Notes under the pieces: generated by a model
The model's input: only the letters and a program-made list of their open reading frames with translations
Told to the model about the DNA's origin: nothing
Databases searched by the model: none
Origin: an uncultured Bacteroides sp.
GTDB lineage: Bacteria; Bacteroidota; Bacteroidia; Cytophagales; Cyclobacteriaceae
DNA length: 64,000 nucleotides
Assembly (NCBI GenBank): GCA_902168185.1
Contig: CABHOV010000029.1
Location: 1 to 64,000, forward strand
Direction: 5' to 3'
Made by a program: the position numbers and the translations under genes
Shown: positions 46,279-55,793 of the stretch, piece after piece
Numbering within the stretch: the first letter of the stretch is position 1
How the letters are laid out: each line of letters opens with the position of its first letter

Positions 46279-47122
46279 ACCTGATCAAAACGATTGGATG
46301 GCTTACCTCTACGGAGAACTTGAGGGTGCTGAAAAAGAAAAGATGGAACAATATCTTTTGTCGGATGCGAATGCCCGTAAAGAGTTGGAGCAATTCCAGT
46401 ATCTGCGAAAGATGATGGGAGCAGTGGAGGATAAAGAAGTGATTGCACCACCTATTGTACTAGGCGACAACAAGCAACGCTTTATCTGGAACACACCGGC
46501 TGTCAGAATTATCTCCAGCATCGCGGCTTCTCTGTTGATCATTATGCTTGTAGGGAAATTTACAGACACACAGATCAGCATGTCGGGTAACGAATTCAAG
46601 ATCAGTTTTGGTGAACCGAAAAAGATAGAAGCAACGCAGTCTGTAACGAGTACGCCTTTACTATCGGCAGAGGAAGTTCAGAACATGATCAATCAATCGC
46701 TGAATCAAAATAATATAGCGATGCAGACGAGCTGGAAAGAAACACAGCAAAAGCTCGATGCGTCTGTTCGAAGCAACCTGGCTTCCAATTCCAATAAGAT
46801 CGATCGGCTTGTAAAAGAAGCTTCATCGGCTTCACAGGATCAGATCCGTCAGTTTGTATCAACACTGCAAAACGAAAACACAGAAGTAGTAAAGAATTAC
46901 TTTCAACTTACTGCAAGTGAACAGAAGAAGTATATAGAAAACCTGCTCGTTGACTTTGCAAAGTATCTGCAACAACAACGGAGTGATGATCTTCAGTTGG
47001 TGCAAACTCAGTTGAAAGCTATCGAACAAAACACAGATATATTTAAACAGGAAACAGAGCAGATACTTTCCAGCATCATTACAACAGTAAATGCAGCGGA
47101 AGTAAAAGAGACGAAGTACTAA
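46268..47122 (+). CDS. Membrane anti-sigma factor with long periplasmic coiled coil
   Basis: 284 residues from ATG 46268. The cytosolic part (about 1-75) has the anti-sigma order DWMAYLYGELEGAEKEKMEQ, LLSDANARKELEQF, but no zinc-binding HxxxCxxC. A membrane helix follows (about 80-97, IISSIAASLLIIMLVGKF). The periplasmic part (about 125-280) is nearly all helix-forming, Gln/Asn-rich and coiled-coil-like (SWKETQQKLDASVRSNLASN, QLVQTQLKAIEQNTDIFKQE). It presumably holds the sigma factor encoded just before it and releases it on an envelope signal. Confidence 0.82.
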   Translation: MSYKPDQNDWMAYLYGELEGAEKEKMEQYLLSDANARKELEQFQYLRKMMGAVEDKEVIAPPIVLGDNKQRFIWNTPAVRIISSIAASLLIIMLVGKFTDTQISMSGNEFKISFGEPKKIEATQSVTSTPLLSAEEVQNMINQSLNQNNIAMQTSWKETQQKLDASVRSNLASNSNKIDRLVKEASSASQDQIRQFVSTLQNENTEVVKNYFQLTASEQKKYIENLLVDFAKYLQQQRSDDLQLVQTQLKAIEQNTDIFKQETEQILSSIITTVNAAEVKETKY

Positions 47123-47212
47123 GTATTAAAGTATAGTAAAATTTTATGAAGCGACATCCGCGTGAGCGTGTGTGCAAGACTAACAGAATTTAATAACAGA
47201 CAAATTAAGAAT

Positions 47213-48406
47213 ATGAAATCTATCATTCGAGTATTGGTGTGCAGTATGGTGGCGATAGTGCTTGGGGTGCAGGCTGCAGAAGCGCAAAAGATTGATGAAG
47301 AGCGCATGAGGCGTGATATTGGAGTAGCTGAAAATGTATTGAGCACGCTAATCAAACAACAATTCAGTAACCAGCGCACATTTTTTCCGCTGGAGATAAA
47401 AGGAAGTTATCAGGCCGGTTATGGTGTGACTTTTTCCTTGCCTGCAGATTATACTACTCCGATAGCGCTTTCGATCGGAACAGGTGGTAGTAATGATGTG
47501 TTTTTTTACAACGAGGAGGAAGAACCAACCACCATCGAGTTTAGAGGCAATGATGATGGTGAAGGTGACCGTGCTGTTATAAATGGTAAAACCTTTAAGC
47601 TGAAAGAAAAAAGCAGAGGAAAGTCACGTGTTGATATGGACAGTGTTCGTGATTCGTACAATGAGAAAATAATAGAAGCTGCCAAGGAATTTATTCTTGA
47701 CTATAGCGATATGATTTCTCAACTCGGTCCGCAGGAAAGAATTGTTGTAACCAATCAAGGCAGTCAGCCGCGTGCATGGGTTAATCAATACTTTAGCGCC
47801 CCGAAACGTACGCATCTTTCCATAGAAGCATTGAAGTCAGACCTCGTACTATATAAATCGGGTAAACTGAATCGTACGCAGGCTGCTGCAAAAATCAAAA
47901 TAGTCAATACAGAATCGGTGGATGCTGTTGAGCCAGACCTTGAGTTACTGTCAAGTATATTTAGCAGACTATATCGTTCAGATCTTTCCAAGACATATTT
48001 TACCGGAGAGAATATATACTATGAGCGTCTCAAGGATTTTGGTGTGATTTACTACATGCAGGTATATAGCAGCAATGAGCGCCCGTATAATCGCTTTGAT
48101 ATGCCTACGCTCAACCTGGAGGATGTAGATCAGCAGACACGTAATAAGAAAGTAGTGGAATTATACCCTGCGTTCGAAAAAGAACTGAAAGAAAATATAC
48201 TCGACTACGGAAGAACGCTGAAGAGTTTGAAAGGTGATGAAAATCTGATATTCCAGATCCGGCTAACCCGCTGTAATGAATGCGGAATTCCGGCTTCAGT
48301 AGAACTCTCTGTTAAAGCTTCTGTACTACAGGATTACAATGCTGGTAAACTTGATAAAAATACTGCGCTGAATAAATTCATCCTGAAAAAAGGACAGAAT
48401 CAATAG
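47213..48406 (+). CDS. Exported protein of unknown function in the sigma operon
   Basis: 397 residues from ATG 47213, chosen because it begins a clean signal peptide (MKSIIRVLVCSMVAIVLG, ending AAEAQ) and an earlier frame at 47162 does not. The mature part is mixed alpha/beta, with charged segments (KIDEERMRRDIGVAENVLS, EEEEPTTIEFRGNDDGEGDR) and a Cys pair near the end (RCNECG). No family is recognised. Its position 90 bases after the anti-sigma gene suggests co-transcription and that it acts in, or is induced by, the same envelope-stress response. Confidence 0.75.
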   Translation: MKSIIRVLVCSMVAIVLGVQAAEAQKIDEERMRRDIGVAENVLSTLIKQQFSNQRTFFPLEIKGSYQAGYGVTFSLPADYTTPIALSIGTGGSNDVFFYNEEEEPTTIEFRGNDDGEGDRAVINGKTFKLKEKSRGKSRVDMDSVRDSYNEKIIEAAKEFILDYSDMISQLGPQERIVVTNQGSQPRAWVNQYFSAPKRTHLSIEALKSDLVLYKSGKLNRTQAAAKIKIVNTESVDAVEPDLELLSSIFSRLYRSDLSKTYFTGENIYYERLKDFGVIYYMQVYSSNERPYNRFDMPTLNLEDVDQQTRNKKVVELYPAFEKELKENILDYGRTLKSLKGDENLIFQIRLTRCNECGIPASVELSVKASVLQDYNAGKLDKNTALNKFILKKGQNQ

Positions 48407-48433
48407 TATAGTATTGATATTCTAAAATATAGT

Positions 48434-48467
48434 GTGCCGGTAAGACAATGCGATGACTTGCCGGCAC
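48434..48467 (+). terminator. Hairpin after the sigma operon
   Basis: GTGCCGGTAAG pairs with CTTGCCGGCAC (11 pairs with one T-G). The tail GTTTGTTAT is only moderately T-rich. Confidence 0.6.
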
Positions 48468-48669
48468 GTTTGTTATATACCGTTTGTGTAGAATTTTTAG
48501 CCGATGGCCTAATATATGTAACCATCTGGCTGAAGTGGAGTAACAAGTATAAGAGCGGATTGTGTTGTTGGGTGTAATTTGATTGTGAAGAAAGAGGGCA
48601 GGAGCTTCCGCAGCTTAAGCAAAGAACAAGCATTAACCTATATCAATCCAACCTCTAACTCCTTCTGAA

Positions 48670-50001
48670 ATGAAGAAAAAACTTCTCATCGGTGGCGGAG
48701 CATTAGCAGTGCTTCTTGTTGTCTTTTTTATTGTGCGTGGTAACAAGGCAAATGAAACTGCAGATGTAATGACCTCCGTAAAGCGCGGCCCGTTCAAAAT
48801 AGAAATTGAAACCACTGGCGAACTCGAAGCCAAAAACTCTGTAAAAATTCTCGGCCCTTCTCAGCTTCGTGATTTTCGAATCTGGAATGTCACCATCCAA
48901 AGTATAATTGATGAAGGTACTGTAGTTAAGAAAGGTGATTGGGTTGCCACCCTCGATCGTTCAGAATTCCAGAATCGTTTTAATGAAAAGCAGATCGAGC
49001 TTGAAAAAGCAAATTCCAAGTTTGTGCAGACTCAGCTTGATACCACACTTCAGATGCGCCAGTCGCGCGATGAGCTGATCAACCTGCGCTATGGTAAAGA
49101 TGAAAAGCAGATCGTTCTCGATCAATCTAAATTTGAACCACCGGCAACCATCAAGCAAAACCAAATAGATCTTGAAAAAGCGATTCGTGCCTACGACCAG
49201 GCGACAGAGAATAACAAGATCAAGAAGAAGCAGAATATAGAAAAGATGCGTGAAGTATCTGCTGAACTTCGGAAGGTGCAAAACGAATTTACGTCCATGA
49301 CAAAAGTAATGGAATCCTTTAATGTGATTGCACCTGAAGATGGCATGGTGATCTATGAGAAGGGGTGGGATGGAAAACCTATCAAAGGTGGATCACAGAT
49401 AAACATGTGGGAGCCAACCGTTGCTACATTACCCGATCTCACCAAGATGATGTCCAAAACGTATGTGAACGAAGTGGATGTGCGCAAAGTAAAAGCCGGA
49501 CAAGATGTAAGTATAGGACTCGATGCATATCCTGATAAGAAGTTAACAGGCAAAGTAATTCGCGTAGCAAATGTAGGAGAGCAACGTCCCAACTCCGATG
49601 CAAAAGTATTTGAAGTGGCCGTTGAAATAAACGGCACTGATCCAACGCTTCGTCCCTCTATGACCACAAGCAATCGCATCATTGCCAGCGTTATTGATAG
49701 CGCTATGTTTGTTCCACTCGAGTGCCTGCATAGCCAGGCCGATACCATCACCTATGTATTTAAGAAGGAAGGTATAAATACGGTGAAGCAAGAGGTGGTT
49801 GTCGGACAAACAAATTCCAATGATGTAGTTATTCTGAAAGGCCTTGCGGAGGATGACAGAGTATATCTTTCAATTCCTGCCGGCTCGGAAAATGATGAGA
49901 TCACGCTTCTGAAAGAAATGAATGGCAAGCGCAAGAAGAAGGAAGAGGAAGAGAAGCCTGCAGAGCCCGCAAAGAAATTACCGACAGCTTCCAGTAATTA
50001 A
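48670..50001 (+). CDS. HlyD/MacA-type periplasmic adaptor
   Basis: 443 residues with an N-terminal membrane anchor (about 5-24, LIGGGALAVLLVVFFIV). The order is first lipoyl/barrel half (KRGPFKIEIETTGELEAKNSVKI), a long coiled-coil hairpin (about 98-220), second lipoyl half (VIAPEDGMVIYEKGWDGKPI), barrel (MSKTYVNEVDVRKVKAGQDV) and MP domain (VAVEINGTDPTLRPSMTTSN). The C-terminal tail is charged (NGKRKKKEEEEKPAEPAKK). It would link an inner-membrane transporter to a TolC-type channel. First gene of a three-gene operon, 6 bases before the permease. Confidence 0.92.
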   Translation: MKKKLLIGGGALAVLLVVFFIVRGNKANETADVMTSVKRGPFKIEIETTGELEAKNSVKILGPSQLRDFRIWNVTIQSIIDEGTVVKKGDWVATLDRSEFQNRFNEKQIELEKANSKFVQTQLDTTLQMRQSRDELINLRYGKDEKQIVLDQSKFEPPATIKQNQIDLEKAIRAYDQATENNKIKKKQNIEKMREVSAELRKVQNEFTSMTKVMESFNVIAPEDGMVIYEKGWDGKPIKGGSQINMWEPTVATLPDLTKMMSKTYVNEVDVRKVKAGQDVSIGLDAYPDKKLTGKVIRVANVGEQRPNSDAKVFEVAVEINGTDPTLRPSMTTSNRIIASVIDSAMFVPLECLHSQADTITYVFKKEGINTVKQEVVVGQTNSNDVVILKGLAEDDRVYLSIPAGSENDEITLLKEMNGKRKKKEEEEKPAEPAKKLPTASSN

Positions 50002-50007
50002 TATAGC

Positions 50008-51375
50008 ATGATATTTTCACCCCGAGTATTAGCAAACCTTTCCATTGCTATTGGAGCGGTTATTTCTAACAAGGTGCGTTCGTTGCTCACAGCCCTGGGA
50101 ATCATCTTTGGCGTGGCAGCGGTTATCGCGATGCTTGCTATAGGCAACGGTGCACAACGCGAGATCCTCGATCAGATAAAACTGGTTGGCGTAAACAACA
50201 TCGTAATCAAACCAATCACGGAACAGAAAGAAGAAAAGATAGAAGAACAGGTTGGGCAAAAGGACAAAAAGAAATTCTCTCCCGGTCTTACGATACGCGA
50301 TGTGAGCAATATCAAGAGTACGATACCAGGTATAGCAAGCATCAGCCCCGAGATTATACTGGATACCTATGTGATTCGTAACGGACTGAGACGCTCTGCG
50401 AAACTGGTTGGTGTGGAGCCGGTATATTTCAAGATCTATAATTTTGATTTGCTGGATGGTAAATCTTTTTCCGGTGAACAAGAGCGACTCGGTTCTCCGG
50501 TTTGTGTGATCGGAAGTTCTATTAAAGCTAAATTCTTCCCCACAGAAAATCCAATTGGTAAAACCATTAAGGTAGGACAGCATTGGTTAACGATTATTGG
50601 TATTTTAAAGGAACGTTTGGTGTCGGAGTCAAGCATCAGTAAACTTGGTATTCGTGATTTTAATATGGATATATATACTCCGATTCAATCGGTGTTGATC
50701 CGCTATAAAAACAGAGACAAGATTACTTCCGAACAACTGCGTCTCGAATCTATGCGCAGCCGCGGGATGGTGTCTTCAAGTACACAAAATGCCAGTGATC
50801 AAAGCGAGCAGGAGAAGAAAAACTATCATCAGCTCGACAGGCTCGTAGTACAGGTAAATGAAACGAGCCAGCTTGCACCGACCGCTGAAATTCTCTCCAG
50901 ACTTTTACAGCGCAGACATTATGATGTGGTGGATTATGAAATCGAAATACCCGAGATGCTACTCAAGCAACAGCAGCGCACCAATGATATTTTTAATTAT
51001 GTACTCGGTGCTATAGCAGGTATTTCATTGCTGGTAGGCGGTATCGGAATTATGAACATCATGCTTGCCTCTGTATTGGAGCGTATCAAAGAAATCGGGT
51101 TACGATTGTCCATCGGTGCCAAGAAGAGCGATGTGGTGCAGCAATTTTTATTTGAAGCGATTATGATTAGTGTATCCGGTGGCATTATTGGGGTTGCTCT
51201 AGGCGTAACGTTGGCTTACCTCGTTTCAAAATTTGCCGGTATACCTACCATCATCACGTTTACCTCTATCATTTTATCATTTGGTGTTGCTGCAACCGTA
51301 GGTTTAATTTTCGGTATAGCGCCTGCGCGCAGAGCAGCCAGTCAAGACCCTATCACATCTCTACGATATGAATAA
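50008..51375 (+). CDS. MacB-type ABC permease without ATPase domain
   Basis: 455 residues. One N-terminal membrane helix (about 8-45, including SNKVRSLLTALGIIFGVAAVIAML split by a Ser-Asn-Lys stretch) is followed by the MacB periplasmic core (about 50-320: LTIRDVSNIKSTIPGIAS, RLGSPVCVIGSSI) and the FtsX domain with three C-terminal helices (about 330-440: LVGGIGIMNIMLASVLERIKEIG, LRLSIGAKKSD, VGLIFGIAPARRAA). E. coli MacB carries its ATPase at the N-terminus; here it is missing, and no free ATPase gene is in the operon. It must rely on an ATPase encoded elsewhere. Its stop overlaps the start of the channel gene by 8 bases. Confidence 0.93.
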   Translation: MIFSPRVLANLSIAIGAVISNKVRSLLTALGIIFGVAAVIAMLAIGNGAQREILDQIKLVGVNNIVIKPITEQKEEKIEEQVGQKDKKKFSPGLTIRDVSNIKSTIPGIASISPEIILDTYVIRNGLRRSAKLVGVEPVYFKIYNFDLLDGKSFSGEQERLGSPVCVIGSSIKAKFFPTENPIGKTIKVGQHWLTIIGILKERLVSESSISKLGIRDFNMDIYTPIQSVLIRYKNRDKITSEQLRLESMRSRGMVSSSTQNASDQSEQEKKNYHQLDRLVVQVNETSQLAPTAEILSRLLQRRHYDVVDYEIEIPEMLLKQQQRTNDIFNYVLGAIAGISLLVGGIGIMNIMLASVLERIKEIGLRLSIGAKKSDVVQQFLFEAIMISVSGGIIGVALGVTLAYLVSKFAGIPTIITFTSIILSFGVAATVGLIFGIAPARRAASQDPITSLRYE

Positions 51376-52834
51376 ACTATATTCCTCCCTCTCTATTTTT
51401 TTTCTTCTTTTCGTGATCTCTTCTTTTGCTTATGGACAAACTGTGCTTGCGCTGGAAGATATTATTGCGCGATCGAAGGGACAATCACCGGCTTCGAAAC
51501 AGGCAGAGACGAGAAAAGAAAATCGCTACTGGCAATACCGGTACTATAAAACCAACTATAATCCACAGCTTCGTCTCGAAGGAAGCTTGCCGAGCTACTA
51601 TAAACGTGTTAACCAGATACCACAGCAAGATGGTACATTTCGATATATACCCGTTGAGCAGACTAATAACAACGTAACCCTGGGATTGGAGCAGCCCATT
51701 CAATGGACCGGTGGTACGATCTCTGCAAACACTGGGCTTGGGTATTTTAAAGATTTTAATGACAATACAAGTTTGTCGGAACAATGGAGCGGTACCGTGA
51801 TGAACGTTCAGCTTAATCAGCCACTCTTTGCTTTTAACCAATTGCGTTGGGACCGTAAAACAGAACCGCTTCGGTACGAAGAGTCCAAACGGGAATATAT
51901 AGAGCAGATGGAATTTATATCCCGCGAAGCCGTTAGTCGCTTTTTTGATGTTCTACAAGCGCAGATCAATCTCCAGATTGCAACTTTTAACCTGGCAAAC
52001 AATGATACTATCTATAAAATTGAAAGAGGTCGCTATAATATAGGAACTACTTCTCAGGATAAATTGCTACAGGTGGAGTTGCAATTGCTGCGTTCGAGAC
52101 AAGGCGTTGCACAGGCTACACTGGATCAAGAGACCGCACGACTTCAGTTGCGTACATATATAGGCTTGTCAAAGGATGAAAACTTTGCGCTGAGTCTGCC
52201 CGAGTATATTCCGGCTTTTGATGTTACCGTAGATGATGCATTGCAATACGCACAAAAGAATCGCGCTGCATACATTGCCTTTGAGCGAAGGCGAATTGAA
52301 GCCGATCGCGAAATTGCGCAGGCAAGGGGACAGCGATTTCAAACCGAGCTAACAGCTGCATTTGGGTTAAACAACAACGGGTTGATGTTGGATGATGTAT
52401 ATAATGATCCTTCGGAACTACAACAGTTCAACCTTACTCTTAATGTGCCGGTACTGGATTGGGGACGGAATAAATCGCGTATGCGCACGGCTATGGCCAA
52501 CAAGAAACTAAACGACTACGTCATTGCCCAGGACGAAGTAAATTTCGAACAGGAGATCATGACGCAGGTGCGACAGTTTGAGATGTTGAGGTTGCAGATC
52601 GAGATCACTAAAAAAGCGGATGAAGTAGCTACCGAGCGCTATAATGTAGCACAGAATCGATACCTGATCGGTAAGATCGACATCACAAATTTAAATATAG
52701 CATTAACGGAAAAGGACGATGCGAAACGAAGCTATATCCAGGCACTGAAATCTTTCTGGACGGCTTATTATGATTTGAGAAGACTTACGTTGTACGACTT
52801 TTCAACAAAACAACTTCTGTATACACGGGAATAA
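51368..52834 (+). CDS. TolC-family outer-membrane efflux channel
   Basis: 488 residues with a signal peptide (about 1-24, ending FAYGQ). The two outer-membrane efflux repeats are recognisable: long amphipathic helices (TSQDKLLQVELQLLRSRQGVAQ near 225-250 and ERYNVAQNRYLIGKIDITNLN near 425-445) and barrel strands (NNVTLGLEQPIQWTG, LTLNVPVLDWGRNKSR). It forms the exit duct for the adaptor and permease encoded before it. It ends with an excellent terminator shared with the convergent purB. Confidence 0.93.
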   Translation: MNKLYSSLSIFFLLFVISSFAYGQTVLALEDIIARSKGQSPASKQAETRKENRYWQYRYYKTNYNPQLRLEGSLPSYYKRVNQIPQQDGTFRYIPVEQTNNNVTLGLEQPIQWTGGTISANTGLGYFKDFNDNTSLSEQWSGTVMNVQLNQPLFAFNQLRWDRKTEPLRYEESKREYIEQMEFISREAVSRFFDVLQAQINLQIATFNLANNDTIYKIERGRYNIGTTSQDKLLQVELQLLRSRQGVAQATLDQETARLQLRTYIGLSKDENFALSLPEYIPAFDVTVDDALQYAQKNRAAYIAFERRRIEADREIAQARGQRFQTELTAAFGLNNNGLMLDDVYNDPSELQQFNLTLNVPVLDWGRNKSRMRTAMANKKLNDYVIAQDEVNFEQEIMTQVRQFEMLRLQIEITKKADEVATERYNVAQNRYLIGKIDITNLNIALTEKDDAKRSYIQALKSFWTAYYDLRRLTLYDFSTKQLLYTRE

Positions 52835-52836
52835 AA

Positions 52837-52871
52837 AAGAGGCTATCATTCAAACAGAATGATAGCCTCTT
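52837..52871. terminator. Bidirectional terminator, efflux operon / purB
   Basis: A perfect 15-base-pair stem, AAGAGGCTATCATTC and GAATGATAGCCTCTT, with loop AAACA. An A-run precedes it, giving the T-tract for the minus-strand purB; on the plus strand the stem itself is followed by TCATATT. Confidence 0.9.
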
Positions 52872-52888
52872 CATATTGAGTATATAAA

Positions 52889-54226
52889 TTATATACCGAT
52901 GTAAGTGAACGGCGTAATTTCCTTTAAACGTTTTTTTACGTCCGGTTTTACATTAAGACCTTCTATAAATTCAGCTATACTTTCCGATGTGATCTTCTCA
53001 TTCTTTCTGGTGAGCGCTTTTAACGCTTCATACGGATTCGGATATCCTTCTTTACGAAGAATGGTTTGTATCGCTTCGGCTACAACAGCCCAGTTATCAT
53101 TCAGGTCGCGATCGATAGCCGCCTTGTTAAGCTCAAGCTTATTGATGCCTTTCGATAAAGATTGCATCGCTATATACGTATGCGCAAGTGGTACACCTAT
53201 ATTTCGCAGTACGGTTGAATCGGTAAGATCACGTTGAAGCCGCGAGATCGGAAGCTTGCTCGATAAATGTTCGAAAATCGCATTGGCGAAACCCAGGTTG
53301 CCTTCGGCATTTTCGAAGTCTATCGGATTTACTTTATGAGGCATGGCTGATGATCCTACTTCACCTTCCTTGATCTTCTGTTTAAAATACTCCATCGATA
53401 TATACTGCCACAAGTCACGACTGAAGTCAATCATGATGGTGTTAATCCGTTTCAGGTTATCGAATAAAGCAGCAAGGTTATCGTAGTGCTCAATCTGCGT
53501 AGTGGGGTAGCTCCTTACTAATCCAAGGTGATGACAAAATTCATCTCCGAATTTATTCCAGTCAATAGTAGGGTATGCCACTGCATGTGCATTGAAGTTA
53601 CCGGTAGCACCACCAAATTTTCCAGAGTGCGGCACCGACTTCAATTGATTTAATTGCTTTTCAAGACGTGCAGCAAACACCATGATCTCTTTGCCAAGTC
53701 GGGTAGGAGATGCAGGTTGTCCATGCGTAAAAGCCAGCATCGGTATATCTTTCCATTCAATGGCCAGTACATTCAGCTTGCTCAACAACATCTCAATGGT
53801 GACCATATATTCCCGCTCTATAAACTCTTTCAGCAAGAGCGGTATAGCGGTATTGTTGATATCTTGAGAAGTCAATCCAAAGTGAATGAACTCTCTGAAG
53901 GGTTCAAGTCTTAATCTTTCAAACTCTTTCTTGATATAGTACTCCACCGCCTTTACATCGTGATTCGTAGTCTTCTCGATGAGTTTGATTTCAGCGGCAT
54001 GGGCTTCATTGAAATTCTTATAGAGCCTGCGTAGTTCTTGCAGCGTATGCACTGGAAAATCTTCCAGTTCGGGTACGGTAGCAGACATGGCGATGAAGTA
54101 TTCGATCTCTACCTGCACGCGATAGCGCATCAATCCGAATTCAGAGAAATAAGGCGCTAAGGGTTTAACAGTTTCAAAATACCGGCCGTCAACGGGCGAG
54201 ATGGCAGTGAGTGGATTTAATTGCAC
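52889..54226 (-). CDS. purB: Adenylosuccinate lyase
   Basis: 445 residues, the E. coli-type PurB. It cleaves SAICAR and adenylosuccinate in purine synthesis, releasing fumarate. Visible are MQLNPLTAISPVDGRYFETV at the N-terminus, TNHDVKAVEYYIKKE, HFGLTSQDINNTA, THGQPASPTRLGKE, the fumarase/lyase signature GSSAMPHKVNPIDFENAEGN and STVLRNIGVPLAHTYIA. Catalytic His and Ser lie in these blocks. It is monocistronic with a consensus promoter. Confidence 0.97.
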   Translation of the reverse strand: MQLNPLTAISPVDGRYFETVKPLAPYFSEFGLMRYRVQVEIEYFIAMSATVPELEDFPVHTLQELRRLYKNFNEAHAAEIKLIEKTTNHDVKAVEYYIKKEFERLRLEPFREFIHFGLTSQDINNTAIPLLLKEFIEREYMVTIEMLLSKLNVLAIEWKDIPMLAFTHGQPASPTRLGKEIMVFAARLEKQLNQLKSVPHSGKFGGATGNFNAHAVAYPTIDWNKFGDEFCHHLGLVRSYPTTQIEHYDNLAALFDNLKRINTIMIDFSRDLWQYISMEYFKQKIKEGEVGSSAMPHKVNPIDFENAEGNLGFANAIFEHLSSKLPISRLQRDLTDSTVLRNIGVPLAHTYIAMQSLSKGINKLELNKAAIDRDLNDNWAVVAEAIQTILRKEGYPNPYEALKALTRKNEKITSESIAEFIEGLNVKPDVKKRLKEITPFTYIGI

Positions 54227-54592
54227 GATGTCTGGTGTTAAAGTTCAAAATTAATCGCTTCGGTCAATACACCAAAATCTTATAATCGCGGCAGCTTCCG
54301 TAAAACGCAACAGCGACTCTCTGCAGCAAGTAAAACGCATTTGCAGGCAATCTGCACGGTATTCGGTCAAACAATTCTGTAATCTAATGTGTTGAGACGA
54401 TTAACTTTTTATGGATAAAATATTCCTCATTACTTTTGCAGTACTATACATTGCGCTATACTGACAATTAAAAGGATGCACATCGGCATTACTTTTAAGA
54501 TGATACGCGTGGTAGCCTCATAAAGTAGCGGCTGAAGCGTTTGGTTTATAGGGATTGAAAACGGATAATTGTTAATTGATAATCGAAACAAA
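54227..54592. other. Divergent intergenic region purB / reductase
   Basis: About 365 bases. The purB promoter lies at 54246-54275. A second TACTTTTG near 54436 may drive the plus-strand reductase. A 17-codon hydrophobic frame at 54411 (MDKIFLITFAVLYIALY) is too short to call. Confidence 0.4.
54246..54275 (-). promoter_or_regulatory. Promoter of purB
   Basis: Minus strand TTG (54275-54273), 19 bases, TAATTTTG (54253-54246): a full consensus match. The leader is about 15 bases. Confidence 0.7.
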
Positions 54593-55699
54593 ATGGCATT
54601 TAGTTTTTTTAAAAAATCGGAGAAGAAAGAAGAGACTCACAGTGGTCCGCATTACTATGATCTGAAGGTTAAGACAATCATCAACGAAACGAAGGATGCC
54701 ATCACCATTGTGTTCGATCAGCCTGCCGGAAAAAAGATAAACTATAAATCAGGTCAGTTCTTAACCTTGATTGTAAATGTGCAGGGGAAGGAAGTGCGAA
54801 GAGCATACTCGTTGTGTAGCTCTCCGTTTATTGATAATGACCTGGCTGTAACCGTAAAGCGTGTAGAGCAAGGACTTATGTCGAATTGGCTCCCTGATAA
54901 TATAAAAGAAGGGCAGACTATAAAAGTGATGGAGCCCATGGGGCAGTTCACTACCGAGTTTGATGCAAAGCGGAAACGTCACATCGTTATGTTTGCAGGC
55001 GGTTCGGGTATTACACCGATGAGCTCAATCATTAAAAGTATACTCTCTCAGGAACCGGACAGCATGGTGTCGTTGATTTATTGCAACCGCGACATTGACA
55101 GCATCATCTTCCGCGATGAACTTGATAAGTGGCAAACGAAATATGAAGGTCGTTTCCATGTCATTCATGTACTCGATAATGCACCGATGAACTGGCAAGG
55201 ATATTCCGGTTTATTGAATCATGAAATGCTTCAGAAATTATTTGAGCGTATTCCGGATTGGGGCATTGAAAAGACAACGTACCTGATGTGTGGTCCGGAG
55301 GGAATGATGAAGAATGTGGAGACGTTGCTTGACGCTCATAAAATTCCAAAAGAAAAAGTCTTCAAAGAAAGTTTTGTTCAGGGAATTCTTGACAAGAAAG
55401 AAGAGAAGCCAACAGGCGATGCAAAATCCCGTGAGGTAACCATTCGTTATGATGGACAGGAATATAAAGTATCGGTAGAGCCTACTGCTACCATTCTGCA
55501 GAGTGCACTTGATCAAGGTATAGATCTGCCATACTCATGCCAGAGCGGATTGTGTACTGCTTGTCGTGGTAAAGCATTGAGTGGACAGGTGAAGCTTGAT
55601 GAAGAGGAAGGACTCTCTCAATCAGAGCGTGCCGAAGGATATGTACTCACCTGCGTGGGCCATCCGCTTACGGATGATGTAGTGATTGAAATTGGTTAA
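54593..55699 (+). CDS. Flavin/2Fe-2S ferredoxin-type oxidoreductase (PaaE/Hmp-like)
   Basis: 368 residues from ATG 54593; an upstream TTG at 54569 would add eight unlikely residues. FAD domain: GQFLTLIVNVQGKEVRRAYSLCSSP. NAD(P) domain: FAGGSGITPMSSIIKSIL and YLMCGPEGMM. The C-terminal plant-type ferredoxin domain has CQSGLCTAC and the fourth Cys in LTCVGHP. It transfers electrons from NAD(P)H through flavin to an iron-sulfur centre and on to a partner, often an oxygenase. No oxygenase gene is adjacent; the sterol-desaturase-like protein at 58405 could be an acceptor, which is speculative. Confidence 0.92.
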   Translation: MAFSFFKKSEKKEETHSGPHYYDLKVKTIINETKDAITIVFDQPAGKKINYKSGQFLTLIVNVQGKEVRRAYSLCSSPFIDNDLAVTVKRVEQGLMSNWLPDNIKEGQTIKVMEPMGQFTTEFDAKRKRHIVMFAGGSGITPMSSIIKSILSQEPDSMVSLIYCNRDIDSIIFRDELDKWQTKYEGRFHVIHVLDNAPMNWQGYSGLLNHEMLQKLFERIPDWGIEKTTYLMCGPEGMMKNVETLLDAHKIPKEKVFKESFVQGILDKKEEKPTGDAKSREVTIRYDGQEYKVSVEPTATILQSALDQGIDLPYSCQSGLCTACRGKALSGQVKLDEEEGLSQSERAEGYVLTCVGHPLTDDVVIEIG

Positions 55700-55793
55700 A
55701 ATTTTCAGGTTGATTGTTTGTGGTATCTATACTGCAAACAATCAACCAATATCTATAGTATAACTCTATATCTCTTATCTGTTCAAGAGAAAA

